Under the pieces are notes generated by a model that was not told the DNA's origin, made no database searches, and was given only the letters and a program-made list of their open reading frames with translations. This document shows, piece after piece, positions 55,826-64,000 of a DNA stretch of 64,000 bases. The stretch spans positions 19,156 through 83,155 of the forward strand of contig JAQNDB010000465.1 in assembly GCA_029204045.2 (NCBI GenBank), read 5' to 3'. Within the stretch, counting starts at the first letter, position 1, and every line of letters begins with the position of its first letter. The stretch comes from Tillandsia leiboldiana (Eukaryota; Streptophyta; Magnoliopsida; Poales; Bromeliaceae). Made by a program: the position numbers and the translations under genes.

Positions 55826-56583
55826 ACCCTATGACTCCTTTTCTAGGGTTAAGGAAAATAGCCGTCATATTCATATCTTATTTTATACGGCTCTAGATCC
55901 ACATATAGAGAAGAAAGGAAATGATTAGAGAATACTCTATGTTTCTTCATCTATATTGATTAGTTTGATTCTAGGTTTTCATACTCACATCTTGAGTTGA
56001 ATCAAACTAATGAATACTTAGATGGTATTTCCGATCTATCTTTGATCTAAGTATTCGGCGGATCATCACCACCAAAAACAACGATTTATCCCAAAAATCG
56101 GCGCGTGGATTCGCGTGTCCTTGTGGATTCAAGGTTCAACCGCTCTCGTGGATTCGGAGCGAGGCACGTTCGTGGATTCGAAGGGTGCTATTGGGTGAAG
56201 ACCGTGGACTCGGTCGGACGTCGTGGATTCGACGTTGGACGCCGTGGATTCGGCGTTGGGCGCAGATCGTGGATTCGAGAAGCGTCGTGGAGCGAGCGGA
56301 GAAGATCCTCTAGGAGCGTATGGAAAAGGTTGAGTCGTAAGTGTGTACGGTAAATCACCTTGTACGTGTTTTAATTCTAGTGGATTTCGCCGTGTTATCG
56401 GTCCCGTGATTTTTTACTCCGGTGATGGAGTTTTCCACGTAAAAATCTTGCGAGTTATTTTTTATTTCCGCATTGGGTTTTTATCGCAACGATTTTTGAG
56501 TGTTTATACGTTTACACCTATTCACCCCCCTCTAGGTGTTTTTTTTCCCCTATTTAGATCCTTATTACATATAACCCAACAAG

Positions 56584-56595
56584 TGGTATCAGAGC
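56584..56595 (+). promoter_or_regulatory. primer binding site of copia-4
   Basis: TGGTATCAGAGC, a full match to the initiator tRNA-Met site, 2 nt after the LTR. Confidence 0.92.
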
Positions 56596-56614
56596 GGGAA
56601 TAGGGTTGTAAACA

Positions 56615-59600
56615 ATGGTTGAAGGTGGAAACATCAATCGACCCCCTTTCTTTGATGGAACAAATTATGCGTACTGGAAAGTGCGGATGAAAGCCTTTTT
56701 AATTTCCATCGACGAACGGGTGTGGCAATCAATTGAATTAGGATGGTCTAATCCAACTGAATTTATTGGTGATGTTCGCACCTTAAAACCTAGGTCGAAA
56801 TGGACCAAGGAAGAGTTAGATTCATCTTCTTACAATGGCAAGGGAATTAATGCTATTTTTAATGCCTTATCTCAAACTGAGTTCTCTCGCGTCTCAGCAT
56901 GTGAGACTGCGAAAGAAATCTGGGATGTTCTTCAGGTTACACATGAGGGAACTAACCTCGTGAAGATTCAGAAACTGCAAATGCTTACGAGCAAGTTTGA
57001 CTCTATCTTGATGGCAGAAAATGAATCTTTCACGGACTACTATACACGATTGCAAGATATCGTAAACTCATGTGCTAACCTAGGAGAGAAGATTCCAGAA
57101 TTTAAGATTGTAAGAAAGATCTTAAGAACTCTTCCTGAACGATTTCGCCCAAAGGTTACAGCCATTGAAACTATTAAACACCCGGACGAAATACGTGTAG
57201 AAGAATTAGTTGGTTCATTACAAACATATGAAATGACGTTTACTACTAACAATTCTTCTGGAAAGGCATCCACTTCTAAGTCTTCAGGTTATGCGTTGAA
57301 AACAACTAAGGAAGAAGACGCGGATACATCCTCCTCAGACGATGACGAGAACCTTTCTATGGAGGAATTTGAGAAGCAGCTCGCTCTCTTGACAAGGAAG
57401 TTTCGCCGCAACTTTCGAAGGGGTAATTCAAGTAAATCTCCATCCTTCGGAAAGTCGAACAAAGGCAAGGGTACTTCAAGTTACAAGTCAAGAAAGCAAG
57501 AGAACTTCTCAAAGGATAAGAAAAGTTCAGAGGGACAACTACAATGCTTCAAATGTCGAGGCTACGGCCACATTGCAACGGAGTGTCCCAACAAGTATCC
57601 GGCGAAGAAGAAGGCGATGCAAGTCGTCACTTGGAATGACAACTCAACGTCAAATGAGTCATCTTCTAGTGATGAAGAAAAGAGCACCACGGCATTCCAC
57701 GCGTCCACATCTTCACCCTTCATGTGCTTTATGGCAAGTACGTCCGAGTCATTGTCCAACTCCACTGTTGAAAAGAATGCAACGGACAATGAATCGGATG
57801 ATTCGGAAGGTGAAGATTTTGCTCTAGCCTACCACAGACTTTTGAGGGATTCAAAGAAAGTGGCTAAGCAAAACAAGAGTTTGAGAGGGAGATTGCATGA
57901 TCTCGAAGAAGAAGCAAAAAGGGCAACTTCTCTCTCAAACGCTCTTGAAGTGGAAAGGGAAAACCTGATAAAAGCAAATGTTTCCCTTCAAGAGTCCAAT
58001 GAGCAACTTGAGAAGGAACATACAAATCTGGTGGATAAAGCGAATCACTTCTCAAAGCTCTACAACGAGGCTCGACAGGATAACCTGGAAATGACAAAGA
58101 CCATTTTCCAACTCAAGGATGACTTACAGCGATTCTCTTCAGGAAGGAGTAAGTTGGATAGACTTCTTGGTCTTGGTCAATCAAATCGGTTCGGCCTCGG
58201 ATACACTCAAACTGGAAACAGTCCAAGTTCGAGTGGGACAGTTTTTGTGCCTCAGTCGGTATCTCCTCCTCCGACACCGGAATTCAAGACAAACAACGAC
58301 AACAAACCTACTTCATCCTCTTTGGGATCGTCAAGATCTAAGGTATGTTTTCGTTGTGGTGTTTCAGGGCACATAAGAAGATATTGCAAGACGGGAGTCA
58401 AATGCTCACCTCAAACATCTCTTGCAATGACTACCACAAAGGTGATTCCTCGAAAATCAATTCCAAATCAATTGAAAGAAAAGAACCCTGGTAGTTTACC
58501 GCACAAGACGACCACATCAAGGAGCAGCAATCGTTTTAACAAGATGCTTTCACCTAGGCATATAACTTCACGACCATTACCGACGCATTCCAAAAAGGTT
58601 TGGGTGCGCAAAGGTGAAATTTTTCCTTGTCTTGTTACTAATGTTTCCTTGCATGCATATGATAGTTCGTCTTGGTATCTGGATAGCGGTTGTTCCCGTC
58701 ACATGACCGGTGACAAAAATAGTTTTCAAAATCTTGAGAAAATCTCCGGTGGACTTGTTGTTTTCGGAGACGGTCGATCTTCCAAAATTGTTGGAAAAGG
58801 GACGGTAGCTATTCCAGATGGCCCGATTTTGAAAAACGTCTTATTTGTTGATGGCCTTAAGACTAACCTCATAAGCATAAGTCAACTTTGCGACAATGGT
58901 TTTTCAGTTAACTTTTCATCTATTGAATGCGTTGTAACTGATAAGGACCATGTCTTCTTTTTAAAAGGGGTTAGATCTGAAAACAATTGCTATGTTGTTC
59001 CTAATAAAATTTCAGAAAAATGTAACCTAGTTTCTTTGAATAATGAAACACTTTGGCATGAAAGGCTAGGTCACATAAATTTTAAGGAACTTGTTAAAAT
59101 TTCAAACAAGGACGTGGTCAAGGGGGTTCCAAAACTTTTATTTAAACAAAACATTGTGTGTGGTGGTTGCCAAAAGGGAAAACAGTCCAGAACTGCACAC
59201 AAGAACTTGAACCACATTGGTACAAAACGGCCTTTGGAACTTTTACACATGGATTTAATGGGGCCAACTCGTCAACCATCTTTGGGAGGTAAATGGTATA
59301 TTTTCTTGCTGATTGATGATTTCTCTCGGTATTCTTGGGTAGCATTTTTAAAAGAGAAAGCTGATACTTTTGATTCTTTTCACGAGATTTGCCTTCGTAT
59401 TATGATTGAAAAGAATGAAAAGATCATTCGTGTTAGAAGTGATAGAGGTGGAGAATTCATTAATTCTAAATTCATTGACTTTTGTACTTCAAACGGTATT
59501 AAGCATGAATTCTCTGCACCCTATACACCTCAACAGAATGGTGTTGTCGAGCGCAAGAACAGGGTTGTTCAAGAGATGGCACGTGTTATGCTTCACAGCC

Positions 59601-60748
59601 GGAATTTACCGCTACATTTTTGGGCTGAAGCTGTGAACACTGCAATCTATGTAATTAATCGAGTTTATTTGCGCCCGGGAACGTTAAATACACCATATGA
59701 ACTATGGTGTGGTAGAAAACCCAACATCAAATATTTTCGCATCTTCGGGAGTCGGTGTTACATTTTACGTGACCGTGAAAATCTTGGAAAGTTTGACTCA
59801 CGAAGTGACGAAGGGATTTTCTTGGGGTATTCTACTAATAGTAGAGCATATCGAGTATTTAACTTGGAATCTAAGACGATCGTAGAATCTATAAATGTTA
59901 AAGTAGATGAAGCTTTTCACTTTGCATCTGAAAAATCTACCCTCGATATCTCTCTAGATGATGATTCTCCTGCCGTTGCATCTTCTCATAATAATACTTC
60001 CAATATTAATGATGCATCTAATGGTTCTTCAAGTTTATCTAATGTGCAGGAATCATCTCATATATCTCCGAGTACTCCGTTTCAACAAACGCTACGAATC
60101 TCCAAGGATCATCCGGAATCGAATATTATTGGAGATCCACAAGAAGGAGTTAGAACTCGGAGGAAGTTGGTTTGTGGATTCGCTTGCTACGTATCTTTAA
60201 TCGAACCAAAGAACATAGATGAAGCTCTTCAGGATGACTACTGGATTAAAGCAATGCAGGAAGAGCTCCATCAATTTGAGCGAAACAAAGTCTGGGAATT
60301 AACGAAGCCTCCAAAGCAACATAATGTGATAGGTACCAAATGGATCTTCAAGAACAAGAAAAATGAGGATGGTACTATCATCAGGAACAAGGCACGATTA
60401 GTTGCTCAAGGCTACTCTCAAGTAGAAGGTATAGACTTTGATGAAACATTCGCCCCTGTAGCTAGACTCGAGTCCATTCGTATACTATTTGCTATTGCTT
60501 GTCATTTTAAAATCAAATTATTTCAAATGGACGTTAAGAGCGCATTTCTAAATGGGTTTTTAAATGAGGAAGTTTATGTGGCTCAACCGAAAGGTTTTGT
60601 AGACCATAAACAACCTAACCATATTTTTCGTTTGAAAAAGGCTCTTTACGGTCTGAAACAAGCACCGCGAGCATGGTACGAAAGGTTGACAAAGCACCTT
60701 TTGGAGAAGGGCTACACTCGAGGGGAGCTGATAGGACTCTCTTTGTGA
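56615..60748 (+). pseudogene. copia-4 Gag-Pol polyprotein, up to the RT frameshift
   Basis: A 1377-codon open frame starting at the first ATG after the PBS. Domain order is: UBN2 gag (about 1-215), CCHC knuckle C311-C314-H319-C324, acidic and coiled-coil region (about 340-530), second knuckle C578-C581-H586-C591, aspartic protease DSG at 690-692, GAG-pre-integrase H815/H820/C849/C852, integrase D880-D943-E979 (DD35E), and reverse transcriptase from about 1225 with catalytic D1306 in MDVKSAFLNG. Gag and Pol share one frame, as in most copia elements. A G run of four at 60722-60725 (five in copia-1) shifts the frame, so the normal RT sequence ends near residue 1370 before YVDD. Confidence 0.93.
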
Positions 60749-61712
60749 AGCATTATCAAAGCAATTTCATTGTAGCACAAATCTATGTCGATGACATTGT
60801 ATTTGGCGCAACAAGAGATAATGATGCTTCTAAATTCGCGGAGACCATGGAAAGCGAATTTGAGATGTCCATGATGGGCGAATTGACTTATTTCCTTGGA
60901 TTGCAAATTAAACAAAATGATGAAGGTATTCACTTGAGTCAATCCAAGTATGCAATGGAGTTGGTTAAAAAGTTTGACTTAGAAAATTCGAAGGATTTTC
61001 CGACTCCAATGGGAACTAGCCACAAGGGACTTGGAAGTGAATCACATAGTGAGAACATAGACGAGAAACTTTATCGGAGTATGATTGGAAGTCTACTTTA
61101 CCTCACGGCTAGTCGCCCGGATATATCTTTTGGTGTTGGGATCTGCGCGAGATATCAATCTGCACCAAAGGAGGTTCACCTGAAAGCGGTGAAAAGGATC
61201 ATCCGGTATATCAAAGGATCAATTAATTTCGGAATTTGGTATCCTATGGGAACAAGTTTGGATATTGTTGGATACTCAGATGCCGATTGGGCAGGATCAG
61301 TGGATGATCGGAAAAGCACGAGTGGTGCATGCTTCTATCTTGGCCATTGCCTTGTTGCATGGCACTAGCACTCTCGACTGCCGAAGCGGAATACATTTCA
61401 GCGGGTAGTTGTTCAACCCAACTCATTTGGATGAAAAGTGTGTTGAGCGACTTCCGGATTTCAGCATCTTCGGTAACAATTCTTTGTGACAACACAAGTG
61501 CAATTAACATTTCTAAAAACCCTGTGTTGCACTCTAGAACAAAACATATTGAACTTAGATATCATTTTCTTAGAGAGCTAGTTGAATCAAATACTCTTCA
61601 ACTTTCATATATTTCAACTGAGGATCAATTAGCTGACATTCTAACAAAACCTTTAGATCAAAAACGTTTTATTCATTTGCGAAAAGCAATTGGAATGCTT
61701 TCCTTGAAATAA
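60749..61712 (+). pseudogene. copia-4 RT C-terminal half and RNase H
   Basis: The polyprotein continues in another frame from about 60726, with YVDDIVFG near 60784 and RNase H GYSDADWAGS and DRKSTSG up to 61368. A short deletion (about 20 bp relative to copia-1) at about 61363 removes the SKKQ-type segment after VAWH and creates a stop. The RNase H tail (ALSTAEAEY ... DNTSAINISKNPV) resumes in a third frame and ends at 61712. Both lesions are small. Confidence 0.9.
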
Positions 61713-62340
61713 ACTTCTTTTTGAAATCCTTGCTTAGGATAGGTTTTGTTTGTTTTTTGTTTTGTTTTGTTCATTATCTATGTTTGTACATAGGACATTA
61801 AATGAGCATAGATCATAATTGACTTTAATTGCATCTTTTCGCACATTTAGAAATTTATTATGCTTTTGCCATCATAATATTTCACTGTTGCAATGATCAT
61901 TTATGTTAATTAAATCATCTTCTGAGTGATCAAAGTCAATTTCTCTCTCTCAATGATCTCTTGGTATAGTCATTATCTTATTTGACTGCTTAGTCGAGTA
62001 TGAAATCGAGATCAATTTTTGGTTGAATACTTATATCTTAAATAATTGATAGCCAATTGAGGGGGAGTCAAAGAAAAGTAAAATGCTCAAAAGATGTGGA
62101 AAGAGTTACATCCCAATGAGGAGTGTGAAACTACCACCACATGGAGGAAAGAGCTACCACCTCGGTCGTCCGAGTATTGTGTGCAGCTACCACATGTATA
62201 CCAAGCATGGTTGTTCAAATTTTTGATTAAGTAAAATGCATGTTGAAATACTTGACTCCGTCAAATTTCAAGGTTGGGTATAGGTGGGTTTTTAAGAAAG
62301 ATGCTCAAGAGCCACTCTCTTCAACAGATTGTCTAGATAC
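61713..62340 (+). other. copia-4 region after pol with polypurine tract
   Basis: Noncoding. TTGAGGGGGAGT at 62057-62068 looks like a polypurine tract, but no LTR follows; the homologous copia-1 sequence (3565-4024 and 27-173) continues likewise. Sireviruses are known to carry more than one such tract. Confidence 0.7.
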
Positions 62341-62647
62341 ATTATCTACTATATTTGGGATTTCAAACATCTATTGATCTTTGTATTTCATTTTCTTTAC
62401 TGAATTGATGATTTGATAAAGGCATTACTCATAAGATCAAGTTAGATGTAATTGAAGGTGTTCAACTTTAAGGGATTTAATTTTTGTAAATTCTCGTTCA
62501 TTTTTGGATATTATTGATAGATTTGGCATAATCTAATTCTGTTGTATGAAATGATGATTTTTGTTTAAAGTTGATACACATTTGTGCTTACAATCTTTTT
62601 CTGGTTTTTCTTGAATTTCTCTGAAATTTTCTAAAGAAAAAGTTGGA

Positions 62648-62806
62648 GCCGATCCGGATCGGGCAAGATGATCCGGATCCCGAAACGCAGGTATTCTTCT
62701 GCGGGCTGACGATCCGGATTGGACCTGCCGATCCGGATCCCGAACGCAGTTTCTCACTACGGGTAGCCGATCCGGATCGCAAGCATGGTCTGATCCGGAT
62801 CGCGGC
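62648..62806. repeat. second GATCCGGATC palindrome array, downstream of pol
   Basis: About six near-copies in 160 bp, several in the extended form GATCCGGATCCCGAA found in the LTR. It is followed at once by a TATA box. Confidence 0.85.
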
Positions 62807-62814
62807 TAGGGTTT

Positions 62815-62820
62815 TATAAA
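62815..62820 (+). promoter_or_regulatory. possible internal TATA box
   Basis: TATAAA right after the palindrome array, mirroring the LTR order of array then TATA. It is followed 120 bp later by a good splice donor (CAA|GTAAGTG at 62937) and an acceptor (GCTCACAG at 63314-63321). Confidence 0.45.
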
Positions 62821-63385
62821 GAACAAAAGGGTTTTTGATTTCTTTTACTCCAATCTTTTGTTCCAAAGTTTCCAGAGCCTCTCTCTCTAGATTTCATCCT
62901 TCTTGGAAGCTTCAAACTCAAGTTCTTCAACTCCAAGTAAGTGTTATTGATCAAAATCTCGGTTTTTCACCGTTTTTCTCTATTCCTCCTCAAACGTGAT
63001 GAATTTCTTGGATCAATTTTGTTTGTGGATGGTTTTTGATCAAATTTCTTTTGAAATAAGAACTCTGGGTAGATTAGTTTTGATTATATGCTAGGTATTC
63101 TCAAGATAAACGGATTTTTGGTCTCTCGATTTCAAAAATTTCGGTTTAGGGCATATAATAAGGATTTTCGAAAATCATGCAATTGATCTGTTTGTAAAAT
63201 CTCTCTTTTACAAAACTAATTTGATTTTTAGTCTCTCTACACGATAATGATTGTTTGGGTACAATTTTTTAATTCTTTGAAAATTAACAATTTTTTCGTG
63301 TTTTTGAGTTGTTGCTCACAGGATTTCAATCTTCTTAAGGCACTTGGATCAATGGGATTCTCATGGATCATTCTTTATGGTCACT

Positions 63386-64000
63386 ATGGTGCACACTCGG
63401 GCCACAAAACAAGTTAAAGAGAGCTAAGAAAACACAACAAAAGGGATTTCATCTGATCAGCGACACAGAAGTAAAGAGATTGTCACGAGATAGATTGACC
63501 AATGAATTGACATATGAATGACTCAAAGCCCGATGCATCGACAGAAAAAGCACCCATGGACAAAGGTAAAGCCTAAAAATGACTGCACCAACCATCTCGT
63601 GAAAAGGAAACGACTTGCTCGACGGTTTGCGAGCACGAGGTTTCATGTCTAACGAACCGATTATTCCGGATTCTCCACCTCGGGAGGAACAAGTGTTCGT
63701 TAATGCGGATCGACTAAGGGCATTTGAGAATCGTGAATGCATTGGTGAGAGGCATGTCAATATTGAGGCTCTACGAGATCACTCCCCTGAGTTTGGCGTT
63801 CTGATTGAACAAGCAAATCCTTATTCAAGTTTGTCGATTTCCAGAAGTGCTTGGATACTGTCTGCATCTTGTAAGGGCCTTCTATACACATGCACGGCAC
63901 CTTCGTGAAATTGAAAACGGTCCAATGGAATTTTACACGATCTCCAAGGCACAAGATTCAAAATTACTCCCCAATTGATTGGCGAGGTTTGGGAATGCCC
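63386..64000 (+). pseudogene. degenerate env-like or extra reading frame
   Basis: After the possible intron a frame opens with MVHTRATKQVKES at 63386 and is broken by stops and frameshifts. A longer piece (63615-63908) reads FMSNEPIIPDSPPREEQVFV and later FENRECIGERHVNIEALRDH. The continuation in other frames (LVRAFYTHARHLREIEN) recalls the extra, env-like ORFs found 3' of pol in some plant LTR elements. I see no signal peptide or membrane segment. Assignment is tentative, and the frame leaves the window. Confidence 0.35.

Larger units (their letters stand above)
55241..56581 (+). repeat. copia-4 5' LTR, 1341 bp
   Basis: TGTTACGGAATTTG...ATAACCCAACA. The palindrome array is at 55467-55755, the TATA box at 55816-55825, and GTGGATTC short repeats at 56100-56290. 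The left flank is GTTAC; the right TSD is outside the window. Confidence 0.92.
55241..64000 (+). mobile_element. copia-4, Sirevirus-like element, right part outside the window
   Basis: Young plus-strand copia: 5' LTR 55241-56581, PBS 56584-56595, gag-pol 56615-61712, polypurine tract 62057-62068, then at least 1.9 kb of further sequence before any 3' LTR. Downstream sequence after pol, including a possible env-like frame, is typical of Sireviruses. It is the best preserved copy here and serves as the reference for copia-1 and copia-2. Confidence 0.9.

Overview
The window is plant (angiosperm) repeat DNA. It consists almost entirely of nested LTR retrotransposons, and I see no host gene, no tRNA gene and no bacterial-type feature. 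The evidence is Sirevirus-like Ty1/copia gag-pol, primer-binding sites for initiator tRNA-Met (TGGTATCAGAGC), LTRs bounded by TG...CA, 5-bp target duplications, and several TRIM elements whose LTRs carry a 5S-rRNA-like sequence, which is the hallmark of Cassandra. The species cannot be named from the sequence.

Layout: one old minus-strand copia element (copia-1) runs from beyond the left edge to 54223 and is split by later insertions. From left to right it holds: a solo gypsy-type LTR D (179-3559, TSD TGCAC); its own decayed RT/RNase H (4025-5427); Cassandra-1 (5428-6001, TSD ACCAA); its integrase, protease and gag (6002-9737); a plus-strand copia-2 (9738-15134, TSD GATTT), which itself contains Cassandra-2 (13865-14440) and a Cassandra solo LTR (14931-15107); the start of its gag, its PBS and half of its 5' LTR (15135-16077); and then a 37.6-kb plus-strand element B (16078-53698) sitting in that LTR's TATA box. 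The LTR ends at 53701-54223.

Element B has 4286-bp LTRs and an internal region of only 871 bp. Its 5' LTR is interrupted by minus-strand element A (19803-36445; LTRs 4104 bp, internal 3551 bp, TSD TTTAT). Its 3' LTR is interrupted by a Cassandra-3/element C composite (41396-52920, TSD GTTCT). The right LTR of A is interrupted by a second composite of the same kind: E-type LTR plus Cassandra-4 (29148-34026, TSD ATCAT), which carries a 1149-bp tandem duplication. Removing each insertion makes the paired LTRs exactly equal in length (A 4104/4104, B 4286/4286), so the nesting model is well supported. Most insertion sites also have an empty-site counterpart elsewhere in the window.

Right of 54223 are a gypsy LTR end, an unassigned 250-bp piece, a diverged copia LTR fragment, and a younger plus-strand copia (copia-4, from 55241 past the right edge). 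Copia-4 has a nearly complete gag-pol broken by one frameshift and one short deletion. Downstream of its pol lies a promoter-like block, a possible intron and a degenerate env-like reading frame.

The least expected observations are: two independent Cassandra plus gypsy-LTR chimeras, each flanked by a single TSD and joined at their U5 ends; a covarying hairpin with a palindromic CUGCAG loop downstream of the PBS of A, B and C; a second covarying hairpin at a fixed place in five LTR families; and a third in the Cassandra internal region.
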